A stretch of DNA of 64,000 nt from Melieria omissa (Eukaryota > Arthropoda > Insecta > Diptera > Ulidiidae): NCBI GenBank assembly GCA_963971225.1, contig OZ020269.1:16129921-16193920 (forward strand). The letters are read 5' to 3'. This document shows, piece after piece, positions 34,891 through 45,060 of this stretch. Each line of letters begins with the position of its first letter. The stretch's first letter is position 1. The notes under the pieces are model-generated. The model made no database searches, was not told the origin of the DNA, and was given only the letters and a program-made list of their open reading frames with translations. Both the position numbers and the translations under genes were made by a program.

Positions 34891-36737
34891 GGTAGGTAGG
34901 TAGGTAGGTAGGTGTGGCTGCTCCAGGAGGAGCACACTTAGGCCAGGCGGCCCATTGTGATACCACATGAGATCGAGCATCATATCGCTCACTCGTTAAA
35001 CCAATTGGAGCTATTAACGAAGCTTAGTAGACGGCGTATGGTCTTATCAGCTAGATCTTCTAGACTTCCGAAGAAGAAGTTGCCTAAGTGGGTCTGCCTT
35101 CTTCTGGACAAAGCAGGACAGTAACATACGAAATGAGGAATATATTCTTCCTCCTCCTCGTCCATACAGCTGCGACAGAAGTCGTTCGAAAACAGCCCCA
35201 TCCTTTTTGCGTGGGTACCGATTAGGCAGTGACCCGTAAGGACACCGATCATGGTTCTGATCTGGGCTCTGTTTAGTGAGAGGAGTTCTTTAGAACGTCG
35301 AGGATTTAATGTTGGCCAAAGTTGGCGCGCAAGGAGGCTTGTGTTGCCTTCAACCCATCTTAAATTCGTATCGTGTATAGAGCTCGCATGGGTACGAAGC
35401 TTACATGTTAAAAGAGGGACACCGAGCGTGGTCAACTCCTGGCCTAACTGCTCAGTAGTGCCCTGTCTCGCGAGCTCGTCCGCTCTACAGTTCCCTGGAA
35501 TATCCCTATGACCTGGAACCCAGCATAGGCGAATATGAAGCTGCTTGGCAGTCTCGTTAAGAGATTTGCTGCAGCTAAGAACGGTCTTTGATGTTATTGT
35601 GACCGCATCCAGAGCTCTAAGAGCTGATTGGCTGTCCGATAATATAAGGATACCATTAGCCGATATCCTGTTTACCCTGAGCCAGTCGGAGGCTGCACAG
35701 ATTGCTGTGACCTCAGCCTGGAAGACACTACAGTAATCTGGCAGCCTGAGCTTTAAATTAAGGTTTAATCCTTCTGAGTAGATACCACAGCCCACCTGAC
35801 TAAGCAGTTTCGATCCATCCGTATATATATGGATATCACCACTGGCAGGGGGCGCACCCAGCTCCCATTCGGCTCTAGATGGGATTATAACATGATAGTC
35901 CTTATCAAAGGACAGGCTGGGTGTCATGTAGTCAACATTCTGAGATATGCCTTCGAAATGATTCAGAATAGAAGAGTGCCCGTGCCGCCCAATTCTCCAC
36001 TGCGCGGAGGCGCGCATCCTGATGGCAGCATTGGCGGCCAATTGCTTCCCCAGGATATCCAATGGGATTAGGTGGAGCACAACGTCTAAAGCATTAGTGG
36101 GAGTAGTCCGCAGGGCCCCACTTATACATAACTCTGCGGACCTTTGAATTTTAGCAAGTATTTGGGAGTGAGACCTTTTGGCCAATGAAGGCCACCAGAC
36201 TACTATCCCGTATAACAACAGAGGTCGAACAACGGCGGTATACAGCCAGTGTACAATATGAGGTCTTGTACCCCATACATTGCCTATCATCCTTTTACAT
36301 GTATAAAGGGCAATACTGGCTTTCTTAGCTCTCTCCAGGACGTTGGGTTTCCAGTTAAGTTTCCTGTCTAACACAAGTCCCAGATATTTAGCGGTTTCCG
36401 AGAATTTCAGATCGATCCCTAGCAGCCGCGGGGGATCAATCTCAGGTATTCTATGTTTATTTGTTAAGAGAACTAGCTCCGTTTTATGTGGGTTGACGCT
36501 AAGACCACATTCTATAGCCCAATTTGTTAGGATGTTCAAGCCATATTGCAACACATCCCTGATAATTGAAGGAAACTTTCCGGAGACCGCAATGGCAACA
36601 TCATCTGCGTAGGCGACCACCCGGCACCCCGCCCTCTCCAGACGCATTAGCAGTGTGTTCACCGCTAAATTACAAAGAAGAGGCGAGAGGACCCCTCCCT
36701 GGGGTGTCCCCCTTTTTACAGATCTCTGTGCAGACAA
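34891..36737 (-). mobile_element. LOA/I-type LINE, 5' truncated, with 11-bp TSD
   Basis: Bounded by the perfect duplication atttcagacaa (34880-34890 and 36738-36748). On the minus strand it begins inside the reverse transcriptase, runs through RNase H to the ORF2 stop at 34989, then has a 98-bp 3' UTR and ends in (CTAC)n. A simple-repeat tail and an RNase H domain fit the LOA/I group. The long open frame and perfect TSD indicate a fairly recent insertion. Its last 75 bp match the 3' ends of the two SINEs at 12.5 and 61.2 kb. Confidence 0.9.
34989..36737 (-). pseudogene. LINE ORF2, 5'-truncated: RT (C-terminal half) and RNase H
   Basis: 582 codons open from the truncation point to a TGA at 34989; the true start is missing. 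Order: RT motif GTPQGGVLSPLLC (residues about 9-21), the catalytic VVAYADD box (about 40-46), the thumb region with KYLGLVLDRKLNW, RNase H with YTDGSKL (about 305), FQAEV, LSDSQSALRAL and CRADELAR giving all four catalytic acids, then a C-terminal Cys/His segment (FCRSCMDEEEEEYIPHFVC). No internal stop or frameshift. It lacks the endonuclease and the front of the RT, so it is inactive, but it is a well-preserved record of its family. Confidence 0.9.
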
Positions 36738-37599
36738 ATTTCAGACAAACCCAAACCCATTGTTTATCTCGTTAAATTTTGATTTTCAAAAAGTGAAAAA
36801 CACGTGTGAAATTATTTCTCACTTAGAGTACTTTCACAAAGTTTGAAGTCAGTGGCCCCATTAATTCATGTTTTTTTACAGTTTCGCCATACAAACTCTT
36901 AACCGGTCGTTGACCCCGGCCGATTTTAATAATCAAAAACACGTATCGAGTTATTTTACATTTGATTTCATTTGAGTACTTTCACCAAGTTTCAAGTCAA
37001 AAGGCTCAAGAAAATGTGTTTCTCCATACATACTTTTAACGCGTCGTTGATCCAGTCAGATTTCGATTTTGAAAATAATGAGAAACGCGTGTATAATTTT
37101 TTTTTATTTGAAGTATTTTTACAATTTTTGAAGTCAATAGGCCTATCGGTTCGTGTTTTTTTCGAGTCTACCCTTAAACAAATCTTTACCCATTGTTGGT
37201 CCAGCTAAATTTTGATTTTCGAAAAATGATAAAATACGTGTAGAATTATTTTTGGTTTAGAGTATTTTCAGGAAGTTCGAAATCAATATGTCTCTTAAAT
37301 AAGTTTTCTTCATACAATACCTTAACACTTGTTTTGTCCCTTTACACCCCGAATTTCAAAAATTCTCGTCTTAGCGGAGGTTCATTTTTCAAGATGTATC
37401 TACAGTTCAAATTTCATGTTCGTAGCTTCAGCGGTTTGGGCTGAGCGATGATGAATCAATCAATCAATCAATCAGTCAGTCAATTAGGGCAAACAATCTA
37501 TGTATATAAAAATGGAGGCGGTACCACACCCTCTTGTCCAGTGCTCACAACTTTCTTCTAGTCAAATTGTGCTACTAAGTGGAAAGTTCGTACCAAGTT

Positions 37600-38165
37600 T
37601 CACTGATGTGTGTGTGTCAGTAACTGTTGGATCATAAAAAATGTGCCACGCCCCTTGACCAACGCCGATCAAATCTCATCAGTAGAATGACTCATCTATT
37701 AAACGACGCCTCACTAATTTTCAATGCTGTGCGACTTACAACTCCGAAGCTAAAAGATTTGAGTTGTAAGGGCGGAGTCACGCCCCTTGTTAAATACCCG
37801 CCCCATTCCCTCTGCTGAAAGATATGATTAAGTGATAGGTTCATACCAGGTTTCATTGATGTACGACTTACAATTCTGCTGCATACAAAATGTGCCACGC
37901 CCCTTGTTCAACGCCCATAAAATTTTAACAGTAGAATGACACATCTATGGACGATGTCATACCAAATTTCAATGCTGTGCGACTTACGATTCCGAAGCTA
38001 TTCCATTTAAAAGGTTTGAGTTGTATGGGCGGTGCCACACCCCCTTGTTCAATACCCATCCCATTCCTTCGGGCGAAGGACATGATTAAATAGTAAATTT
38101 GTACAAAATTTAATTGATGTGTGACTTAAGTTCCAAAAGTTCCAAAGTTATTGTCTAAAAATGTA
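37600..38165. repeat. ~250-bp tandem repeat rich in CCACGCCC motifs
   Basis: tgtgccacgccccttg occurs near 37640 and 37890, and the following ctgtgcgacttac block near 37727 and 37975, a period of about 250 bp. Related, inverted material lies at 11.2-11.6 kb. Old, diverged repeat; short frames are not genes. Confidence 0.6.
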
Positions 38166-38316
38166 TTCTTGTGGTGCCACGCCCTGTTTTCCCGACTTAT
38201 CTTTTTTCCTAAACCTTCACGTAACAATTCCAAACAAACCCGCCGAAGGAAGTATTCAAGTTGGTCAAGTCGTTTTCAAGTTTTAAGCAGCCGAACGGAT
38301 CACGATTCATTTATAT

Positions 38317-38574
38317 ATATATCTGTGGCCGTAAGGAATAACAGCCAAAGTCGAGTTAGGACAAAATTGAGTTATTACCACCATTGCATTCGTCGTATTC
38401 AACTGTACTACTACACAAAATTCTATGGCATTTGCTCATAAAATGAATGTTTTACGCCCAAAAGTCTAAAATTTATCTAGTGTAATCTAAAGCAAATTCA
38501 AAAATTAAAAGTGCTCTCCTGAAAACTTCATAAAATCGACTTTGGCTGTTATTCCTTACGGCCACAGATATATA
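38317..38574. mobile_element. MITE with perfect 38-bp terminal inverted repeat (258 bp)
   Basis: Positions 38317-38354 and 38537-38574 are exact reverse complements. The repeat starts in a TATATA stretch and contains CTGTGGCCGTAAGGAATAAC. TA-type flanks and the size suggest a Tc1/mariner-related MITE, though the true end within the TATATA run is ambiguous. No ORF. Identical arms imply recent movement. Confidence 0.82.
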
Positions 38575-38751
38575 GATTATTGATTTATAATTCTTTTGTA
38601 ACTAATTCGCTGTCGACAAGCTACAATGTGGACTCATAATTAAACAAATTCTACGAAATCAAACCACTCAGCGACAGTACTTAATTATTTTCAATTTATT
38701 AGCGATGTGAAATAATAATCGATTACACCAGAGCAAAAATGAAAATGACAG

Positions 38752-39220
38752 TTGAATCATATTTATTTTATTACAGTAATTTTTACCAGTTCAAAATGGT
38801 TAAACTAGTTGATGATAAATCACACAAATGTAAAAATCAAATGAATTGACAAATGATAATTGCAACAACAACAACAATCTAAAATTTTAAAACAATTGAC
38901 AATCTACAATTTGGCCACATGACCCACAAAGTACACAGCCCAGGGTGAGCGTATCGCAAACACGAACGGATGAATGGCATTGAATCGCTTCCGATTCGAA
39001 AACCAACTCATCGGCACCATTTGCGCAACTGCATAGATTTCAAACAAAAGTGCAATTATTAATTGAAATTTGCCAATTACCAATAACTTACATGATGCGG
39101 CCGCTGCCTCCGAACCAGCCTCGTTCACGTCCAAAAACGCTTTGGGCTGCACCTTGGACACCTTTTGGCTTGATGCATTTGCAAACAGTCCACTGAAATC
39201 GGCCGTATCGCCGAAAATCG
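38752..39220 (-). pseudogene. Partial tandem copy of the serpin reactive-loop exons
   Basis: Two exons nearly identical to the last two of the adjacent serpin: 39092-39220 (IFGDTADFSGLF to EAGSEAAAAS, with a gtaagt donor) and 38904-39028 (FAQMVPMSWFSNRKRF to GHVAKL stop), with the same intron and 3' UTR. The 5' end of the first exon is cut off and abuts sequence matching the upstream copy's 3' UTR, so its original acceptor is lost. A chance ttttcag lies at the junction, but joining the main exon there would shift the frame. Differences from the main copy include Arg to Trp at P2' and Asn to Ile further on. It is best read as a recent partial duplication; use as an alternative end is possible but not shown. 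Confidence 0.75.
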
Positions 39221-39347
39221 CTGAAAAATACAATTGAATCATATTTATTTTATTAGAGGAATTTAAACTAATTAATGAAAAATCACATAAATGTAGAAAT
39301 CAAATGAATTGACAAGTGCTAATTGCAACAACAACAACATTGGCAAT

Positions 39348-40682
39348 CTACAATTTGGCCACATGACCCACAAAGTACACAGCCCAGGGTGAGCGTATCG
39401 CAAACACGAACGGATGATTGGCATTGAATCGCTTCCGATTCGAAAACCTACTCATCGGCACCATTTGCGCAACTGCATAGATTCCAAACAAAAGTGCAAT
39501 TATTAATTGAAATTTGCCAATTACCAATAACTTACATGATGCGGCCGCTGCCTCCGAACCAGCCTCGTTCACGTCCAAAAATGCTTTGGGCTGCACCTCG
39601 GACACCTTTTGGCTTGAGGCATTTGCAAACAGTCCACTGAAATCGGCCGTATCGCCAAACATGCTCGTCATGCCCAACTACAATGAACACAACAACAACA
39701 ATTGCTATAATAAAGTCACTAGGTCCTTCGAGTAGAGGGTTTGCGCTGACCTGCTGCAGCGGCTGCTTAAGGTCGACATCGTATTCGATACGGAATTTTG
39801 GCAGAAAAACTTGTACATCTTTGAGACTCATCTGCGAAATCAGCTCGTTGAGATCGCGCTTGGCCAGCTTGGCCTCCAACGCCTTCAGACCGTCAACCTT
39901 TTTGGGCAACAGTATGAGCATCGACAGATCCGAATCGTGGTAGGGCAACTCCAGCGCAGTGGCGTCCAGATCGGTCAGTTCGCCATATTGGAACTGTTCA
40001 TTCTGATACATCATGTCGACGGAAACCTTATTGCCGGCACTGATGCTAAATTCCGCCTCATGCGTCGACAACTTGCTGAACGGGTTCTCCCACTTGGCTT
40101 TGAAGTAGATTGCATTTACCAAAACGGCGCTCGTATCGCCGTTCACTGAGTCCGCCTGCAGTAGCTTCTGGATCTTGTTGTGCGTCTGCTGCTCCACCCA
40201 GGCGTTGATCTTTTGCACCGCCGCAGAAGCATCATCGGCAAAGTGCACCGACTCCGCCTCCGAGTCGAAATACTGGACTGCAATCTCGTTGAATTGGGGC
40301 GCCAGCTTCAGATTGTCGTTCACATAGATGCGATTGGCCACACGCAGTTGCGGTCCGTAAGCGCTGAACGGCTTGGAGGCGCTCTTTGCGAAATGGCTGT
40401 AGTCCTGCGCGATCGATATCTTATCCGTTTCGGCTGAGAACTGGAGCGCTCGCTGTATTTGTGCAGCCGTCTTCGAGCCGGCGCCCATGTAGGTCAAGGC
40501 CAGTAAGCTGTGCACAGAGGCGGGCGAGAAGATGACATTCTGCTGTGTGTGCGGCGTGACCACCTTCTGAAAGAGATTCGCTGCAAAGAGATTGCGGCGG
40601 GCGCTGCCCGATGGTGCTATTATGAAGCCTGCTGCTACTATTGACATTTGTATGCCGACAACGCTGACAAGCAAAACAATCG
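39348..40682 (-). CDS. Serpin (serine protease inhibitor), three coding exons seen
   Basis: Exons at 40682-39751, 39677-39536 and 39472-39348, with acceptors (ttgcag, ttgtag, atgcag) and donors (gtcagc, gtaagt) that keep the frame. About 398 residues, a normal serpin size. The first visible exon opens with a hydrophobic stretch (IVLLVSVVGIQMSIVAAGF), a likely signal peptide whose ATG lies in an unseen upstream exon; the Met at 40647 is an alternative start. Serpin landmarks include NVIFSPASVHSLLALTYMGA, NAIYFKAKWENPF and the hinge NEAGSEAAAAS. Counting from the hinge Glu as P17, the P1-P1' bond is Met-Ser (VPM-S), which by analogy with other serpins suggests inhibition of elastase- or chymotrypsin-like proteases. 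The C-terminus FNANHPFVFAIRS is typical. Possible polyadenylation signals lie at 39244-39254. Likely secreted; orthology to a named fly serpin is not assigned. Confidence 0.88.
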
Positions 40683-40689
40683 CTGCAAT

Positions 40690-41700
40690 GAAACGTCAAT
40701 TAATAGGAAATTGGTGTCGGTTCTTTGACGTTGGGTTTCGTTTCTGCATACGTTGCAAACTGAAATCGTTAAGTCGTCAACATGCAATGCCCAAACCAAT
40801 TAACTGCTGATGAAATATTTCAAATATTTTTACTATCTTTCCTACCAAATGGCAAAAAAAACCAACAGGCGCAAACCAATCAGAAAGCAGTTCGCACGCA
40901 ATCGATGTCCAAAATACCGCAAACGAAAACAACAAATGAACTGAAAGAATGTTGAATGAAACATTTGCACTGCGAACTGAAATCTTACAAGCAAATGATC
41001 TCATCCTGTTGCTGCTAATGGGTGTTTTTTTTAATTATTATTATATTTTTCAATGCAACTGAATTGAGTAGAGAGAACACACAGCGCTCTTTCAACTGGT
41101 GTTTAGATGGCCAACAGTGCAACTTCACTAAAAATCCAATGCATTTATATTAATGTGGACACACCTATGTACGTAGCTACATATAGAGTAAATCATACTT
41201 TTCATGCAGTACACAATTTACGACATCCAACACGCTCTTGTTAGATGACTGCTCGGAGACAGAGCCGCCAACTTCCACACGGAATGTTTTCATTCTTTGA
41301 AATTGGAGAAGGCAGAACAAAAGATTATGGACATTTTGAACTTTCTTCTGCTTTGAAAGTCTGCTATGGTCCCTTTGATCACACATACTTCTTCAACTTG
41401 TTAAGTATTTTTTTGTCCTTTTCCACAATTCCCTTAATTTTTTAAACTTTCTTTAATTTTAACCAAATAACAAACGAAATTATGATGTGATTCACACAGT
41501 CTCTGACTGGCAAATAAAAATATAAGTAGACTTCACAACAAACCATGTCTCGAGCATTGGAAATCTGCCGATTTCGTTTTGTTCATTCAACTTCTAGCAA
41601 AGTTGATTGTCCAAAAAGTCCTAAGCTCTGCTTGTGTAAGCAATAAAAACAATATTGCCAATGCACAAAAGTATATTGCGCTCTTTTTCTCTGTCTCTTA
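40690..41700. other. Non-coding stretch upstream of the serpin
   Basis: It should contain the serpin's first exon and promoter on the minus strand, but I cannot place them. No other gene is seen. Confidence 0.5.
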
Positions 41701-41707
41701 CTTTTAA

Positions 41708-41846
41708 CCCTTTCGGAACGGAGTTTAATTTTGAAAACCAAAATACTCTGAGTAAAAATGTTCCCATGCTATGAAACTAGGGGCTAGAAAATTAAGTTGC
41801 ATACTCACAAATCCTGGGACGTATTATCTCAGTAGTCCTGAAAGGG
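41708..41846. mobile_element. piggyBac-type MITE, 139 bp
   Basis: It starts CCCTTTCGGAACGGAG after TTAA (41704-41707) and ends cctgaaaggg; the right TTAA has decayed to taaa. It aligns across its length with the interrupted copy at 25.9-27.0 kb and with the truncated copy at 3.7 kb. Confidence 0.7.
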
Positions 41847-42168
41847 TAAAACTCAACTTTGAAGAATGCAAACTTTCCGCTTGGAAACGTCAACTAAGTA
41901 AAAATTTACACAAAAACACACATTTCACATAAGTTCCGCTCGGAATACAATTACAAGCAATTTGCCATAGAAATATTATGGTCTTCTGATTATTTGTTTC
42001 GAATTGATTTTTTCTACACTCTAAAAAACAACAATGTTAAACAAACCACATGGGGGTTTTACTTTACTTTAACAACAAAATACAATTAAAAAAAAATTTT
42101 AAGCAAACAGGCGCTTCGCTACCCAAATGAAAAATTGCCACTTAAATTTGGCTTATTTGCCGCAATAG

Positions 42169-43149
42169 GTAAGGGAGAGGGCTGGGTTGTGAACCGGGTT
42201 TTGTTTTTTGGCTCTAACTTTTCTCAGAATAAAGATATCGAAAAATCGAAGATACCTTTGGAAAGGTAAATGTAAAACGATACTTTTTTATGAAGACGGA
42301 TTACTGTTTTGATTGATATTTAACTCTCTACGTCCAATTTTCTAAGGACTTGATTTTTCGCTTTTCCAAAAAAGTGGCTGGGTTGTGAACCATCTGGAAA
42401 ATCCCTATTAAAGTCGGAAAATACGAAGAAAACACCCATAATTTTTAAGTAAGTTGAGGATTTATTTAATCAGGAGGCCTCAAGAGATGAAAAAAAGTTA
42501 TAATGACGCCACTTAGGCCAAAAAATCGCAATGAATGAGAGTGCTCAATTTTTTGAATTTTCATCCTAATCGGTAACGCAATGTTTGCGTGTGAAATACG
42601 AATGCGTTCTCGCATTGGCCCACTTCAACTGAACTCAAGGAAATCGAGTGAAATTACATAAAATTACTTTATTTTAATATATCCGTCCATATTTGACAAT
42701 GTTAGAACAAATGTAGTACGAAAAACAGGTGGTTCATAACCCAGCCACCTCAGTGGTTCACAGCCCAACCACGATGTCATTTTGGAAACTTTAAAATAAA
42801 CGACACTTCCAATCATAATTCGACATAAACAAATATTGCATTGTAAAATAGAATCAAAACACTAAATAAACATGTATTACACTGAACTTTTTGCAATAAG
42901 CTCAGTCACTTGGATAGCACTTTAAAAAAAGCAAGCAAGTTTTCGCAGTCGAGTATCAAACACGATGTCTTTCAAACTCGATTGCTGCCACAAGCAATAC
43001 GTGTTTGTACTTCGGTTTAACCACAAAAGCAGAGTCATATCAAAAGACAAACTTGACAGTTGAAAGATTGGCGATATGTCAATTAGTGAAAGAAAAAACC
43101 GTAATGGTTCACAACCTAGCCTGGTTCACAACCCAGCCCTCTCCCTTAC
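42169..43149. mobile_element. Non-autonomous DNA transposon with six subterminal 16-mers (981 bp)
   Basis: Terminal inverted repeats begin GTAAGGGAGAGGGCTGGGTT on both ends and are perfect over about 27 bp. The 16-mer ggctgggttgtgaacc and close variants occurs at 42180 and 42376 in one orientation, and at 42731, 42755, 43106 and 43123 in the opposite one. Such arrays usually serve as transposase-binding sites. No transposase ORF is present. The right flank begins TA and the left flank has TA one base out, so the TSD is unsure and the superfamily is not assigned. Confidence 0.8.
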
Positions 43150-43433
43150 TAATCCAACAGACAAATAACACTGCACAACAAAATCAATATTTTTTTTAAA
43201 TAACAAGGTTCTGACAACCGATTCTAGTAGAGAGAGTCAAAGAGAAATATACGTGTATCGGCGTTTTGAAAGTTTACGTTTGAATTTTTTTTAGGGGGGT
43301 TCAAAGTTTTCCGCTTTTTGCACATTCTTATGATGAATCGGCATAGGAAAACCATGTAACCTCACATTTTAGGTGTATGATGTGTTCAGCAATTAGGTGT
43401 AAAACACTACCAGGAACATTTTTGTGGAGCATT

Positions 43434-43500
43434 TTAACCCTGTAGCTCCCATTTATATGGGTCAATTTGACCCGTTTTTCTAAAATGCCAAAAATGTCCT
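43434..43500. repeat. Possible solo end of a TTAA element
   Basis: TTAACCCTGTAGCTCCC resembles the TTAA-CCC ends of the other MITEs and is followed by the palindrome gggtcaatttgaccc. No matching GGGTTAA end was found downstream, so this may be a truncated element or chance. Confidence 0.3.
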
Positions 43501-43687
43501 GTAAAACGGGTCTTTTTAAGGAAAAAATGTACCACGAAAATATTTGCCATGAAATTCTACTGTAGGTCTCTGAATACATCAAAGCTCAGAAATTAACTTG
43601 AACGCCAGAATTAAGCCAAAACTGAACATGTGTTTAAGTGTTTATTTCGTAGGTACTTATTCAAAATTGTGTGCACAAGAGAGTTTA

Positions 43688-44583
43688 CCAGGCCTATGAA
43701 ACCGGTAATTATTTTTGATAAAACACGTTTATTGTGAGGAAATGATTACAATTTTATTCTTCAAAGTAATGGCCATCGCTAGCTACACATTTTTCCCATC
43801 TCTCAGGCAATTTATGGATGCGTCGCCAAAAAAATGTTTCGTCTTTTGCCTGAAACCAATCATCGATCCATTTTTTTACTTCTGCGTGAGAATTGAAGCG
43901 CCGTTCCGTTAATGCGTGGCTCATCGATGCGAACATGTGATAATCCGAAGGCGCCAAGTCTGGTGAGTAAGCCGCATGAGCAAGAGCTTCCCAGTTGTAC
44001 GATGCAACCAATTCTTTGGTGGCTCTAGTGCGGTGTGGTGGTGCGTTGTCATCGAGGAAAATCACTTTGTGTTCCCTGGCTTCATATTCTGGGCGTTTTT
44101 GGCGTATAGCACGGTTCAAATCGGCCAATTGTTGTTGGTAACGTTCACCGTTAACCGTTTCACCAGGTTTTAGAAGGTCATACCATATGACACCACGCTG
44201 GTCCCAGAAAACACATAGCATGGCCTTCTTTCCGAAGCGGTCGATTGCGCACTTTCGCCGCGGTTAACATACGATCTTTTTCGTTTGGGATTCTTGAAAT
44301 AGACCCACTTTTCATCACCAGTTACGATTCGATGCAAAAACTACTTTCTTTAACACAAAACAAACACAAAATTAACTGTGTCCGCAAATCGTAATTTGTA
44401 GGCACGTAATCCGACATTTTCCGGAGCGTCAAACAATGCGTTGTTGGATGAAACTTGACAAATTGTGAACTGAATATTGTTGACATATGACAGAAGAAGT
44501 AAACATGACATTTGGTACGGTTCCGAAGTTTCTAAATATTCGGCTATTTACCGCTAGATGTCGTTTCATAGGCGCATACCTGG
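43688..44583 (-). mobile_element. mariner copy B, internally deleted (896 bp)
   Basis: Flanked by TA (43686-43687 and 44584-44585). The right end carries the complement of CCAGGTATGCGCCTATGAAA; the left end has lost six bases (CCAGG-CCTATGAAACC). Same family as copy A at 10.4 kb with identical ends and start region but a smaller, independent deletion. Confidence 0.88.
43754..44417 (-). pseudogene. mariner transposase remnant (copy B), all three catalytic Asp kept
   Basis: Start codon at 44417 (MSDYVPTNYDLR). After about 20 codons a deletion removes both helix-turn-helix motifs. The catalytic region is then readable with frame changes: TGDEKWVYFKNPKRKRS (first Asp), FGKKAMLCVFWDQRGVIWYD, FLDDNAPPH (second) and SPDLAPSDYHMF (third), with 34 residues between the last two. 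It ends KCVASDGHYFEE. Frame breaks near 44260-44350 and the missing DNA-binding domain make it inactive. Confidence 0.85.
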
Positions 44584-44589
44584 TAATAA

Positions 44590-45060
44590 TTTAAACGATA
44601 AGATATAGTTGAAAGATTACACAGCTTATTACTTTACATATTGAAAATTAAGTTGATCCCCATTAATTGAAAACCCTACTAGATAAACCATTTTGAACTC
44701 TAGTTTCCTAAAGAAAAGTGTGGGTTTTTTAAAGATCGGAATCAGCAGACTTTTGAGAGTTGTGCTGGGACACTCGGCTGTCAAAATGACAAGTTGTGAA
44801 AGTAAAGTTGAGCTTCAGGTAATGAGTTGACTCAAGTAATGAGCTACCCGTATGAAGTGGTTGGATATTTCATGAGGTGTTGTAAAGAGGTGATGAGGTG
44901 TTAGTAATAATTATTGCAGTTTTACAAATGATTAGTTGTTTATTGACACCACACACATTTCCTGTCGTACGAATTTCATCTCAGAGAGTGTATTCTGATA
45001 TTTCCACCGATTTTTACATCATATATGTAACACTATTTGAACTGGTTGTTTTCAACAAAA
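44590..45060. other. Non-coding stretch, no gene seen
   Basis: AT-rich unique DNA; the frame 44898-45083 shows no domain. Confidence 0.5.

Larger units (their letters stand above)
34660..37510. repeat. Dispersed repeat with ~145-155-bp internal tandem units, split by a LINE
   Basis: The head reads aactagctgggccccgcgg, then units containing ttgttgaccccg..gattttgatt and agtttgaagtcaa. After the LINE (34891-36737) the units continue near 36760, 36905, 37050, 37190 and 37330. The end has gcggtttgggctgagcgatg and (AATC)n. This is a common layout of insect non-autonomous repeats, but I cannot name its class. Confidence 0.6.

Noticed and set aside
38904..39220. Mutually exclusive alternative serpin exons
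   Set aside because: The copy has lost its acceptor, and joining at the chance ttttcag shifts the frame, so functional alternative splicing is not supported by sequence alone.
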